From: Euryodendron excelsum
Taxonomy: Eukaryota; Streptophyta; Magnoliopsida; Ericales; Pentaphylacaceae
DNA: 64,000 nt
Reading direction: 5' to 3'
Assembly: GCA_033060915.1 (NCBI GenBank)
Contig: CM065387.1
Span: 28,264,001 to 28,328,000, forward strand
Part shown: positions 37,364 through 49,670 of the stretch, one piece after another
Layout: each line of letters opens with the position of its first letter
Numbering within the stretch: the stretch's first letter is position 1
Program-made: the position numbers and the translations under genes
Notes under the pieces: generated by a model
Seen by the model: only the letters and a program-made list of their open reading frames with translations
Databases searched by the model: none
What the model was told of the DNA's origin: nothing

Positions 37364-37505
37364 AGCGAGATCCCGGAGCAACTGATTTGCCATAAACAAA
37401 CTTTGTCCTTTTAATTTATTTGTCTTCACTTTTTAAAATCAAGTTATTAATGGAAAAATACTCCTTTCTTGTTTGATTCATTGCACACTATTTTCCATGC
37501 CAGGG
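37364..37505 (+). other. Protease-RT spacer, intron-like
   Basis: A T-rich spacer with no recognisable coding part separates the protease/G-patch frame from the RT frame and ends in the acceptor-like TTTTCCATGCCAG/G at about 37491-37504. Ogre elements are known to carry an intron between protease and RT, so this is a plausible counterpart. A T-rich spacer of similar look lies in element 2 at about 50460-50560. Confidence 0.5.
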
Positions 37506-38500
37506 ACCCTTGCATCAGATATCCTACTCAACTAATCCAGAGAATGCCAATCCTGATAAATGATGACTTGAACACCGAGTTTGATTACCAACAACTAGGA
37601 ATTGAAGAAGATGTAAATTTTTTAGAGGAGGTGCCAGAGGAAATTTGGGAAAAAATAGAAAGACATGAAAATCATAATACCCCAAACATTGAAGAAATAG
37701 AAACCGTTAATTTGGGAAATGAAGGGGATCCAAAAGAGCTTAGAATCGGTACAGGCCTAGATTAATGGCAGCGCAAAGAATTACTGGAACTATTGCATGC
37801 ATACTTTGATGTTTTCACATGGTCTTATCAAGACATGCCGGGGTTGGATGAATCCATTGTGGAACATAGATTACCCTTGGACCCGCAAATGAAACCCTTT
37901 AAGCAGAAGCTAAGAAGATTGAAGCCCGAATGGAGCCTGAAGATCAAGGAGGAGGTGATTAAACAACTCCAGCCAGGATTTCTGTAAATAGTAGAGTATC
38001 CCCAATGGCTGGCTAATATTGTCCCGGTACCTAAGAAAGATGGCAAGGTGCGGATGTGTATTGACTTTCGGGACCTCAACAAGGCCAATCTAAAGGATGA
38101 TTTTTCTCTCCCACACATAGACTTGCTTGTTGACAACACGGCTGGTCACAGAATGTTTTCCTTTATGGACGGTTTTTCGGGATATAATCAGATCAAGCTG
38201 GCTGAATAGGATCGGGAGAAGACTCCTTTTATTACCCCCTGGGGAGTATACTGTTATAAAGTCATGCCATTCGGACTTCACAATGCAGGGGCAACCTACC
38301 GAAAAGCCATGGTAACCTTATTCCATGACATGATGCATCAGGAAGTAGAAATCTATGTGGATGACATGATCGTCAAGTCCAAACAGCGAAAAGACCACCT
38401 ATTCAACCTGTGGAAGGTGTTTGACCACCTCTGTAGGTATCAGCTTAAGCTAAATCCTGCCAAATGCACATTCGGAGTATCTTCAGGGAAGCTGCTGGGG
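37469..38500 (+). pseudogene. pol: Reverse transcriptase domain
   Basis: One frame runs from 37469 to 40903 without any shift but with in-frame stops at 37763, 37985 and 38207 in this part. A linker with EIETVNLGN leads to HAYFDVFTWSYQDMPG and PKKDGKVRMCIDFRDLNKAN (RT fingers). The palm follows: FMDGFSGYNQIKL (Asp codon 38168), then VMPFGLHNAGATY, and YVDDMIVKS with the catalytic Asp pair at 38360-38365. All catalytic Asp residues are kept. The domain order and the long N-terminal linker are typical of Ty3/gypsy RT of the Tat lineage. The stops make it inactive. Confidence 0.93.
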
Positions 38501-39070
38501 TTTATAGTCAATAGAAAGGGGATAGAGGTTGATCCTGCCAAAGTTAAGTCCATCGTCGAAATGCCAACACCAAAGGGGGAAAAGGAGGTTCGATCTTTTC
38601 TAGGAAAATTAAACTTTATCAGCGGGTTCGTCGCCCAAAGGACCCACTTCTGTGAACCTATTTTCAAGCTCCTTAAGAAAGACGTTCCAACAGAATGGGA
38701 TGATAACTGTCAGATAGTTTTTGACAAAATCAAAGAATATCTGCAGAATCGTCCTGTCCTAGTGGCACCAACCCCGGGACGTCCTTTGTTAATGTACATG
38801 TCAGTGTTAGATACTTCCATAGGATGCGTTTTGGGACAACATGATGAAACAGGAAGGAAAGAGCAAGCCATTTACTACCTCAGTAAGAAATTCCTGCCGT
38901 ATAAAGCAAAGTATTCGGATCTCGAGAAAACCTGATGCGCATTAGCCTGGGTAGCTCACAGGGTTCAGCACTACATGCTCTATCATACTGTCTTCCTCAT
39001 CTCTCAAATGGATCCCCTCAAGTATATATTCGAGAAACCAACCCTGTCTAGCAGAATTGCTCGATGACAC
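38501..39070 (+). pseudogene. pol: First (Ty3-type) RNase H domain
   Basis: The domain follows RT in the same frame. The connection segment has VRSFLGKLNFISGFV; the RNase H start reads MSVLDTSIGCVLGQH and is followed by YYLSKKFLPYKAKYSDLEKT. In Tat-lineage elements this first RNase H is commonly degenerate, and here only one clear acidic residue of its site is visible. Two stops lie in frame: TGA at 38933 and TGA at 39065, the second in place of the Trp expected in this motif. Confidence 0.85.
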
Positions 39071-39589
39071 ATGATCCTTATTTATGATTATCAATCCATG
39101 GAGCCCCAATTTCTCAATGAAAATATACTATGCATTGATGACGCATCTGAAGAGCAAGTACCAGCCGGGTGGAAGATGTTTTTTGACGGGGCTGCTAACA
39201 AAAGGGAAGCCGGCATTGGGGCAGTAGTAGTGTCAAGAACAAATAGTCATTATCCTATTGTGGTTAAGCTACAACTTGAACTCTGCACCAATAACATCGT
39301 TGAATATGAGGCTTGCATCCTGGGATTAAGATTGGCATTAGAAATGAAGATTGACGAATTGGTTGTTCTCGGCGATTCAGATCTGGTTATTCAGCAATCC
39401 AAGGACGTGTACCAAACTCGAGATGCCAAACTTTCCCTGTATCATCAACAGGTCAAAGATTTGTGTCAGCTATTCAGAAGCGTGGATTTTCATCATGTAC
39501 CCCGAGCAGAGAACAGCTTTGCCGATGCCTTAGCAACGTTAGCTGCAGCAATCAAGGTCGACAGGGGCACTGAAATTCCCCCTCTATAG
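39071..39589 (+). pseudogene. pol: Second, archaeal-type RNase H (aRH)
   Basis: WKMFFDGAANKREAGIGAVV opens the domain (Asp codon 39185). EYEACILGLRLALEM (Glu codon 39308) and VVLGDSDLVIQQ (Asp codon 39374) follow, and the last Asp is in NSFADALATLA (39524). All four acidic residues of the D-E-D-D site are present, unlike in the first RNase H. A second RNase H of this kind placed before the integrase is diagnostic for the Tat lineage of plant Ty3/gypsy elements. A TAG at 39587 ends the open stretch before the integrase. Confidence 0.92.
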
Positions 39590-40903
39590 ATCTTTACCAG
39601 GGATATCCCTTCCTATTGCCTGCACACAACTATTGAACCCCACGAGAAACCATGGTTTTATGACATCCAGAGGTACATCCAAGCCAAGACCTTCCCCGAT
39701 GCAACATCACAACGAGATAGGAAGACCATTTATCTTTTGGCAGGACATTATTTCATGGCTGGAAATGAGCTTTTCAGGAGATCATGGTTTGGACCTCTAA
39801 GATGTGTCAATACCATCGAAGCCAAAGCTATTATGGAGGAAGTAGCCGAAGGAGTTTACGGTCCCCACATGAATGGCCACACGCTTGCAAAGAAGATTCT
39901 CCGGACAGGGTATTACTGGTCAATAATGGAGTCAGATTGCATTAGATACGTTCTTCGGTGTCACAAGTGCCAGATACATGGGGATAAGATTAAAGCACCG
40001 CCGACTGAGCTCCATTCCATGTCAGCCTTGTGGCCTTTTTCTATGTGGGGGATAGATATGATTGGCCCTATCACTCCTAAAGCTTCCAATAGTCACTGCT
40101 TCATCCTCGTCGCCATTGATTATTTCACTAAGTGGGTGGAAGCCGTTTCCTATGTTCATGTCACCAAGAGGGTCGTGGAAAGGTTCATGAAAAATCATAT
40201 CATTTGCCGGTATGGGGTTCTCGAGTCACTCATTACCGACAATGCTTCCAACCTGAACAACGAGTTGATGTCAAAGCTATGCCAAACATTTTGCATTACG
40301 CATCGGAATTCGGTCACCTACTAGCCTCAGATGAACGGAGTAGTGGAAACAGCCAACAAGAACATTAAGAGAATACTCCGAAAGATGATTGACAACTATA
40401 GAGATTGCCATGAGAAACTTCCTTTTGCACTGATAGCTTACCGAACTACTATGAGGGTCTCCACTGGAAGCACTCCCTTCGAGCTGGTCTATGGCACCGA
40501 GACAGTCATCCCCGTTGAGATTGAGATTCCTTCTTTAAGGATCGTAATAGAAACCAAACTGGATGAAGCAGAATGGATCAAAGACCGGCATGCCCAACTC
40601 TGCCTGTTAGATGAGAAGTGGCTAGTTACAGTTTATCACGCTCAATGCTACAGAAGGTGAATAGCCAGGGCATTTGATAAGAAGGTACGACCTCGATCAT
40701 TCCAACTGGGAGATTTGGTGCTTAAGAAGGTGTTCCCCCATCAGGAGGCGGCAAAGGGGAAATTTGCTCCAAACTATGAAGGGCCATTCGTGATAAAAAA
40801 AAAAAAGGTCCTGTCTGGAGGAGCTCTCGTTTTGGAGGAAATGGATGGCCAAGAATTCCCTAGTCCATTGAATTCAGATGCTGTCAAACACTACTACATA
40901 TGA
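39590..40903 (+). pseudogene. pol: Integrase with GPF/Y end
   Basis: The HHCC zinc domain shows His codons at 39866 and 39878 (GPHMNGH) and the Cys pair at 39959 and 39968 (CHKCQ). The core has Asp at 40055 (MWGIDMIGP), Asp at 40238 (LITDNAS) and Glu at 40346 (NGVVETANK), a perfect D,D-35-E spacing. The C-terminal part carries LGDLVLKKV and GKFAPNYEGPFVI (GPF/Y module); no chromodomain follows. In-frame stops are TAG 40322 and TGA 40658. A run of 13 A at about 40795-40807 lengthens the lysine stretch after GPFVI. The frame ends at 40901-40903. Confidence 0.93.
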
Positions 40904-41472
40904 TTCCAAAAATTAGACCTTTGGTTTATGTGAAGAAGTAATAAAATCTACTTTCCTCATTCTCCACTAATTAATAGGGTAGTGTTTCACTAGTAAAGCT
41001 CTATGGACTAAACAATCTAATTCCAAGATGATGAGAGGCCCTTGTTTTATTTCCTATACAACTAAAATGTACATATATATAACCTTTGTCAAACCCTTAG
41101 AGCCAGTTACTTTTCTTCAAGAACATTCCCTAACAAAGTGATCATGCTAAGTCAAAGTAGAGGCACTGGAGATATGCGTTAAAAAAAAAAAACCCTTGAA
41201 GTATTACCTTAAGTTCGTACAAACATTGTTATTAACATCGTTAGTAAAAAAAAAAAAAGGGTGCGATGTGATACCCGAAGAAAGATGGGAATACGTAGAA
41301 AAAGTGCCATTAAACCAAAAATCATTGACGGTGATCACTAGTAGAATGGTAGGCTTGAGCCTTTTCCTTTTCTTTCAAAAGTAAAAAACCCACACCACAA
41401 ACCCTAAAAGTTCTCTCAGATTAGAGTTAAATTGATTAGTCCAAATGAGCTTACTAAAATATGCCATTGCCT
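40904..41472 (+). mobile_element. 3' untranslated region of element C-D
   Basis: It is non-coding, with two A-runs (near 41180 and 41245). The phrases around ACTAAACAATCTAATTCC and GAGGCCCTTG are matched in element 2 near 51025-51060, and the stretch around 41405-41450 is matched near 51530-51575. No polypurine tract remains: the sequence jumps straight into the middle of the U3 of LTR D at 41473. Confidence 0.75.
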
Positions 41473-44400
41473 AGTTGATTCCTCAAGACGGTAAATCTAT
41501 CCCAAATTAGGCACGTCTTTCCGACGACGGTAAGTCCCCTTTCCAATTCCAAATCAGGTACATCATTTCGAAGATGATAATACCCCTTTCCAATTCTAAT
41601 CCCTCTCTCGAGACAGTTGATTCCTCGAGATGGTAAATCTACTCCAATCAGGCGTACCTTTCCAAAGACGATAAGACCCCTTTCCAATTCTAACCCCTCT
41701 CTCGAGACAGTTTATTCCTCGAGACGATCCGACACGTTTTTCAAAAATAATCTCTTCGGAATGGTAAGTCCCTTTAAACCTATCGACCAGGATGAGACCC
41801 CAAGTCCCCTAGATGGTAGAACGGTCCACCTTTGGCGCCTGCTAGCCCGTCGATGCAGAAATGTCCATTTAGGCACGCCTTCCGAGAAAATTGACTTCTC
41901 AAGTGCTAATTCCCTTTAGCAGCTTCCCGAGATCAAGCAATCTCGGGAATGATCGCGAACCGTTAAAATAGCGGAAATACTCACAAACATCACAACCGTT
42001 AGAGTAGCGGAAATACTCATAAACAAGTCAATATAGGGAATTGCCAACAAACCCCTGTATCACGCGACCGCCGTCAGAGTGGCAGAAACACTCAAAACCC
42101 AGGTCAACACCGGTGCCAGCTAGCCCACTTCGGTGAAAAATGACTAAACTGTCCCTTGGGCTTTTTTGACACGTTTTTTGAGAACACACTTGAGTCCTCA
42201 GAACGATGATTCCAACCATCTAAGATTGTCTTAAAAGCAGTCCAGCATGATTAGGTGCCTTCTAGTCAATTTTAGGCCAATTCCGAGACTTTCCGTTCAA
42301 GATGACCATTTTGCCCCTAGGCATTCGAATGCCCCGGGAAGCACACCGGCTCTGGGTATTAAACCGGTAACCTCCCAAGAATGATTCCTATTGTATTCTC
42401 AACCTCTCTTTACCTTTCCGGATCATTCCGAGTCAGTTCCGGCAAACCCGATATAAAATGACTGTTTTGCCCCTAGTGGGCCGGTCTCCTTTTCCGACCA
42501 CACCGGCTCTGGGTATCAAACCGGTAACTTCCCAAGAATGCTTTTTATAGTATTCTCAACCTTTCTTTATCCTTTCGGATCATTCCGAGTCAGTTCCGGC
42601 AAACCCAATGCGAAATGACCGTTTTGCCCCTAGTGGGCTGGTTACCTTTTCCGACCACACCGGCTCTAGGTATCAAACCGGAAACCATTAGAAGCATTCT
42701 TAATAATGTTTTCAAATCTCGAGTCTGCTTCCGGGACATTCCAGGTCCGTCCCGACAGCTTTTCGGCCCGGTTGACCGTTTTGCCCCTAATGGCTCGGTC
42801 GACCCTTCCAACACATCCTATCCTCATTTTTCAAGTCAAATACCTCTGGAACACTATTCTAAGTGTTCTTGCCCTTTTCTTGGCCTTCCAGGCTAATCTC
42901 AGTCCCTCAAATCATTTTCGGACTTTCTGGAGTCACTCTTAGTGAAGCCAGGCTAAAAATTACATGGTAGTCACTAGTACAAGCGCCCAAATCTATCAAA
43001 GATACGTTGCTTGCCGACTTAACAAACTTTCCTAACTTACTGGTGCCACTAGTAGTGGGGCTAAGCTAAGAAATGGCCTGGCGCTACTCCTAGTGGCACC
43101 AAGAAGAATTTTGCCCTAACTCCAAATCTTTCCTAGTCTAACTTCTTCCTAATCTTCTACTTTTCTAAATCTTAAGTTTTCAAAACTTGAACGTAAAAAT
43201 CTTTCCTAACTTTTAAAACTCAAAATCTAAATCTTTCCTAATTCAACTCTCTCCTAATCTCCTACCCTCCTAAACCATAAGTTTCCTAAAACTTTCAAGT
43301 CTTTCCTTAAACATTAAGCTTCCACATTCAACCCTTTCCTAATTCCACCCATTTTTTAAATCTTAACTCTCTAAATCTAGGTTTTCCAATCTTTCCTAAA
43401 TTCAAACCTTTCCTAATTTCAAGATTTTCTAAAACCCAAACTCTAAAACTTTACAAATCTTTCCAAATTCAAAGCTTTCTAAATTCAAAACTTTCCGATT
43501 TCAAAACTTTCTTAAAATAAAATGTTTCCTATTTCAAAACTTTCTTAATCGAACACTTTCCTAATTCCAAAACTTTTCTAAAATGAAACTTTCCTATTTT
43601 AAAACTTTCCTAAATCAAAACTTTCCTAATTCAAAACTGTCCTAAATCCAAGCTTCTCTAATCTTTCAAGTCCAACATTTGAGTCAAATCTTTCTAAATC
43701 TTAAATCTTTCCTAAGTCCCTTCTCTTTCCTAAGTCTAGGTTTCCTAAACCTTCATCTTTCTAAAACAAGTTTAAATCTTTTTTCCAAGTTCTATTTTTC
43801 CAAATCAAAGTCCAATCTTTTCAAATTCCAAATTCCAAATTCCAATCTTCTATTCTAAGTTCTAATAAAATCTCTTTTTCAAATCCAACTCTTCTATTTT
43901 CAATCGGACTCTTGTCCGAACTACGACTGACCTGATTCCTTCAAAAGGATACGTAGGCAACTCTCATGGGTGCGGTCTCCACATTTTTTAAATTTCAAAT
44001 TCCACAACATTTTTCAAGTTTCTATTTTCACAAAATCATTCCAAATCTCCAATCTATTTTCAAACTTCCAATTTCAAATTTCTATTTCCAAATCTCTATT
44101 TCTAATTTTTTGAACTTTTCAATTCCAAATCTATCCTTTCAAATCTTTCTTCTAAAATCAAATCAATTTCTGTTCTATTCTATTTCCAATTCTCTTTTCT
44201 TTCACTTGCATATCATGCATCATATTTTTCAAACATTCTTTTTCAAAGTGCATAGGATTGAGCAATAGTTAGTTGGAGACTTTCATAGGTAAATCTAGGG
44301 TAGATTGACATGTAGGTACCAAAAAGGCAGGGCAGGGTGATGGCTTAGTGCGTCTTCCCTACACGTAACCAACCTCTGAACCTGGATCACTGTTTTCGAA

Positions 44401-44743
44401 AGACCAAAAGGAGTTATTTTCAAAAAAGGTCTTACGTATTTTTCAAAGGTTGCCAAACAACCTATTTTCTTAAAAACCCTCTCTTGAGGAGATATTTTCA
44501 AAATCGTTTTCCAAAACCCTAAGTGTAGTTTTCAGATTATGCTTAGTTTTTAGGTGACCTAACTCACCTTAATCAAGTTAGGTGGCGACTCCAAATCTTT
44601 TCTAAAAGCCCTTTATTCAAATCAATTTTCAATTCAAACATAGTCGCACTCATTCTTCTAGGAGGGTGAGTTCTAACAAGAGAGTACAGTATTTTTCCCG
44701 CTTGTGTGTGTACTTCTCGAGTGAGAAAAATCTGGGCGCGACA
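41473..44743 (+). mobile_element. 3' LTR of element C-D (LTR D), twice deleted
   Basis: It matches family-1 LTRs from AGTTGATTCCTC onwards and ends GCGCGACA. The first 220 bp, with the LTR start and the polypurine tract before it, are missing. A second deletion at about 43113 removes what corresponds to 30551-32262 of LTR C, that is the TATA box and the start of R. The U5 hairpin set is intact (43904-44743). It lacks the MITE of LTR C. Confidence 0.9.
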
Positions 44744-46108
44744 ACTTGGATTTGGAAAGGGAAGTTTTAAGAACCCTAGATTCGAAAAGCTATAGTTTTG
44801 ATGTAGAAAAGGGGTTTTGGAAATATATATAATTTTGATGTAGAAAATAAGAGGTTTTGAGGCAAAAATTATATTTTTGGGAAGGAAAATTAGGGTTTCC
44901 TAATCGTGGGTTCTAGGATTGAACTTAGGCTCTAAGGAAAGAGTTTTTGGAAAGTGAGTTTTTTTGGAAAGAGGGATTTTTGGAAAGAAATCCTAGAGAG
45001 GAGTTTTTGGATAGCGAATTTTTAGGAAAGCGTTTAGGGAGTGTTTTTAAAAAGTGAATTCGAGGAAGGTGTTTTTGGAAAGAGTTCTTAGAAAGAGTTT
45101 TCTAGGAAGAAGACCTAGGGAGCACTTTTAGAAAGTAAATTTCAAGGAGAGTGTTTTTGAAAAATTGATTTTTGCAGGGAGTTTTTGAAAACAACTTTGG
45201 AAAGGAGATTAGAGAGAGTTTTTAGGAAGCATGTTGGAAAAGAAATTTTTAAGAGGAGATCTTTTAGAAGAGATTTTTTAGCAAATATATAAAATATCTC
45301 ACTTTCCTAAAGCGCTTCTAACCATAAGAAGGTTAGAACCACTTTAAGATAGTGGTTTTGAAAACAATAATGTTTTGAAAATATGGACCATATTGGTCAC
45401 TTTAAATATAACACTTTTCTAAAGCAACCCTAGCCATGAAAAGGCTAGAATCACCTTAGGGTTGTGATTTTGAAAACAAGTTTTGAAAAAGAAGGTTTTG
45501 ATGCAAGTGTGAAAATGATGTTAATGCAAGTTTTTGAAAACAAGTTTAAAAACAAATTTTAGAGGAATGCAAGATCATGATATGCACAATGCAAGTTGGG
45601 GTTGTGAACATACAAGGTTAAAGGCTTGACCACATAATCAAGGAGGTCGAACCCACATGGTCTCCGGTTATAGACTAAAAGAAAGCTCCCGACACAGTGA
45701 TCTTCCAATAGCCTAATCCTACACATAGATCGGGAAATCCCTTGTTTCAATCATGCAAAGAAAGGGGGAAAGAAGATGGGGGATTAAAATAAAAGAAAAC
45801 CCAAGTGGGTTAGGAGAGAGAAGAGAGGGGGAAGATGCGTAAACTTAAAAAGAAAGCCTATCTTATGACTTCTTTATTTTGCTTAGCTTTGCGCACTTTG
45901 CCTTGCTTTGCTTCGGTCTTTGCATCAGTCTTCGTCTTGATCTTCGGGTGTTTGTTTCGATCTTCAAGGGCTTCAGATTGCAGCACGTCAAGTCATCAAT
46001 GGAGGCTAGTGTATGAGTATATAAGAGTGTGTATGAGTGTATAAGAGGCTAGGGTTTGTGTATGGAGGCTGAGGTTTGGAGAACCTAAAGAAAACTAGGG
46101 TTTGGTGA
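44744..46108 (-). mobile_element. Minus-strand family-1 LTR fragment, continued
   Basis: This continues the fragment at 27344-28897 after removal of C-D. Reading on the minus strand it runs from 46108 (AAACCCTAG boxes just after the promoter) through the low-complexity tract to 44749; 44744-44748 is the second target copy ACTTG. The U3 and TATA box are missing, so the total preserved length is about 2.9 kb of 5.4. Confidence 0.85.
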
Positions 46109-47077
46109 GACTGCTTGGATTTTAGGTCACCATTGCTCCAAGAAAAGGAAAGAGAGGAACACAAGTATCCCCTGTACTCTGAACAACAGTCTTTACCCAA
46201 CAACAAGAATGTCAAGTGAAGGCGATGCTCCTGATCAACAAAACTGTGCAGAAGATACTGCACAACTCCTCGCCATAAAATGAGGAAAACAGCCAATGCA
46301 AGAGGCAATAGATTTTATGGAGAAGATGACCATCCCTCCAACTGATCGAGCCATCAATCCAAGGCAGATAGAGGGAAAATTGGGCGACATTTCTGCAACA
46401 TTGAAGGCCGTGGCTGACAAGTTACTAAAAATAGTCCAAGACGACAAAAAAGAATGGAACCCTAACAAAGTGTGGCAAGCTCCAGAGCAGCCGCCGAAGG
46501 GTCTCCAAGAAATCCTCATCCCTAAAGGGACCACTCTCCCAGTTAAGGTTCAAACAGCTAACCTTCCCGAGACCGTAGCACTAGAACCTTTTCTAATCAT
46601 CCAGCCTATGCAAACTATTCTAGTTCTAACCACTAAAGCCTTACCTTACCCTCCGTACTTCCGTATCATTCTCATCCCCTACCAAGGGCCAGATGTCCCG
46701 GAGCCCATAGTTGTAATGGCTGGGTTCATCCCACACACAAACCCTCGATGAGCCATGAGGCCCCTGCCTCCCATATATGCTCCCGCACCTCCAAGCATTC
46801 CTCTGTCACCCTTCACTTTACCTATCCTCCCCAAAATGGAAAATCCAAAACCTGTTTTTCTGCCGATACTTGGAAAAATGACCCTACCACTAATGTCCTA
46901 ATCGCCTGTCACCAACTTGCATAGGTTGCCTTGGAACTACCCCCCAACTCCTACCCAAACCACAAAGGAGTCCATTACAGAAATCAAGGGAATGACTAGG
47001 TTAGGATGATGTTATACTTCACAGGAGATAAAAAGAAGAAGCCAAGGAAAAGCCGTCATAAGTCGTGGAAGACAGCT
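46109..47077 (+). pseudogene. gag: Gag fragment of element 2
   Basis: An N-terminal part starts at 46209 (MSSEGDAPDQQN) and is closed by a TGA where a Trp would fit. The main frame is 46296-46751 with QEAIDFMEKM and DISATLKAVADKLLKIVQ, probably helical. It is followed by a proline-rich stretch and the linker marks LPWNYPP and ITEIKGMTRLG (about 46930-47007), also seen in C-D. No Gag core or zinc knuckle lies between, so the two ends of Gag are joined by a deletion. The remnant is cut at 47078 by an LTR-like unit. Confidence 0.7.
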
Positions 47078-47942
47078 TGTGCCACACCCCCAACCCAATT
47101 AGACATTAATTATGTCACATTAGGCGAGGCGTGATCGCACAGGTCACCGTACCTGCGAACGACACCTTAACACCTAATCGAAAAAGAGAACGCAGCCAAA
47201 TATAATAACAGTAAGAAAGAAATATAATAAACGCCCCAACATACATAAAGGAAACCACAAATCATCAATACATGACCAATTGAAAAATAATCAACAATCC
47301 TCCAAATGCTCTACCATTGTACCATGTTAATAAAAAAACATTACATTAAGACTCAACGTCCCATTTAAAACACAACTAAGAAACCGAAAGTATGACAACG
47401 GAACTCTCCCAAGCCCCGAGACTCGACATCCTGACACCGGCATAAATGCCATCGTAGTAAAGATCAAGACTACAGTGAACCAAGCCGCCATCTCCACGTT
47501 ACCTGTCAAAACAGTCTGTGTGGGTATGAGTTAAAAGTCAACGTGCTCACAATAGATAATCAAGCCCATAAAGAATGATAAATACAATCATAAAATCAAC
47601 CATCAATGAATAATCCATCACCCAATGATATATACTCATCTATAAAATATACCAACATCAACAATATGTAAACATCCTCTCATCACTACCAATAATGTAA
47701 TATACTTCATGGGATGCAATGTCTCTTGTGATGTAATGCATGAAACACCCACATGTACGCGATATTTAGATAACGTTGGCCTAATATATCAATGGAGCGT
47801 TATCAAGGAATGCCCACTGTGGCACCCCTAAGCTAGTCCACCGTGACTAAGCCTTGGTTAACCCCACATCAATTAACTCTCTCTAGTGCAATGCAAGGCA
47901 TACAATATGGATGGAATGCAATGTCACCTCCACCCCTTATAC

Positions 47943-48010
47943 AACCTCATCAATATCACCGCATATATATAACCTCATCAATATCACCGCATATATATAA
48001 CCTCATCAAT
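47943..48010. repeat. 28-bp direct repeat
   Basis: A unit of AACCTCATCAATATCACC followed by GCATATATAT occurs about 2.3 times without interruption. Confidence 0.85.
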
Positions 48011-49604
48011 AGTATGTTATATAAATAATGATCAAGAACTCCATATGAATAAGACTGTCACAATCAACACCAACGTTCAGAATAAGACAAACAATACACC
48101 AATATAGATAGTAAAGCATCCAAGTCAATATCAATAAGATTATCATAAATCACATAATCCCACAATTAACACCAATAGATAATATTAAACACAATATATT
48201 CATTCGATGTGAATATAAATATCTTAACTCCCACAATTACCACAAATATAGATAATATTCCAAATTATATATTCATTCAATATAAATAAGATTATCTCAA
48301 TTCCCACAATCAACATCAACAATACAAGCATCTCACAATCAACACATAATATAACAAACAATATATTCATTCAATATGAATATGAATATCTTAGATCCCA
48401 CCTGTTACCGTACACAGCCCACGACCAAGATTACTTCTTGAATTATGTTGACGGATCTTACCCTTCGTTAGGTCCTACTACCACAATCGTGTGAGTTTAG
48501 GAATCTCAATGTATACTTCAGCAATAAACATCAATATAATGCATACACTCTAAAAAAGTTATAGTACTGAAATTATGCATTAGAACTACCATATGCTAAT
48601 CTCAATTTAACTCCCAATGTAAAGGTAAAGCTGAAAAATACCAAAATATACTAAGTCCTCTAATCTGCCAAAACTGACACAGGCTTCATAATCTGGACAT
48701 AATTTCGTGAGCTTATATCCAAAACTTCTAAAACTTTAGAAATACAAAATAGACATCTCAAAGAGTATCCAGACCAAATTTTACATTTTTTGAACATGCT
48801 TACGTATTTATTTGGTATTTTCTAAAACAGGGCAGTGCTGTTGAATTTAAATTCCTACAGTAGATGGTTCTCATTTGAGAGGTTTGAAACCTAAGTAAAT
48901 AATATCTCCTAAACCTAAAATTTGGTATACAATCTTATCCATGTATCTAGAAAGTAAAGTGAAAATTTCATAATTTTTGGATTACTTGAACTTAGTCGAA
49001 TGTTCTGTCAAACCAGAGGTTACAAATCTGGGCAGATCAAGGCATCAGATTGCTACAGTGGCAGCTTAACTTTGAAAAATACCATATTTCGAATATAAAA
49101 CATTTTTGGCTGAAACCAAAGCCTAAGTTTCCTTAAGATCCCAAAGTTCAAGTGTACAAAAATTCAACTATAAATCATATATTTAAAGAGACCAAACAAC
49201 CTCCGAAAATGACTGTTTCTGTAGATTTTCGCCGCAAAAATCTTTTAACTTTGGACAGTGGTTTCTCTCTCAATTCTTAACCAAATCAGATGAATTTTGT
49301 GCCTAAATCGAATAATTTTTCGAGATCTTCCCATATATAATCTCAGAATTTAGATCAAATCTCATCAAGGCTTTCAAAATAGGGTTGACAGTGGCTGCTC
49401 TTGCCCAGATTCTAGGCAGCAGCTATGGTTAATCCTTTATTCTAGCTTAAATCTACATGTATGTAAGACCAGAAGCTTGACAATTAATAGGATAATAATG
49501 ACCTAAGGTGAAGAATCCCGCTTTGCCTCTCCTTCTCTCTTCCCTTTTCCTCTCTTCTCTTTCCTCCTCTTCCTTTCTCTCTTCTTCTCTCTTCTCTCTT
49601 CTCT

Positions 49605-49608
<4 letters not shown>

Positions 49609-49667
<59 letters not shown>
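49609..49667. repeat. (CT)n microsatellite
   Basis: About 29 uninterrupted CT units, flanked on the left by a CT-rich stretch from 49520. Reading frames on both strands here encode only Ser-Leu or Arg-Glu runs. Confidence 0.95.
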
Positions 49668-49670
<3 letters not shown>

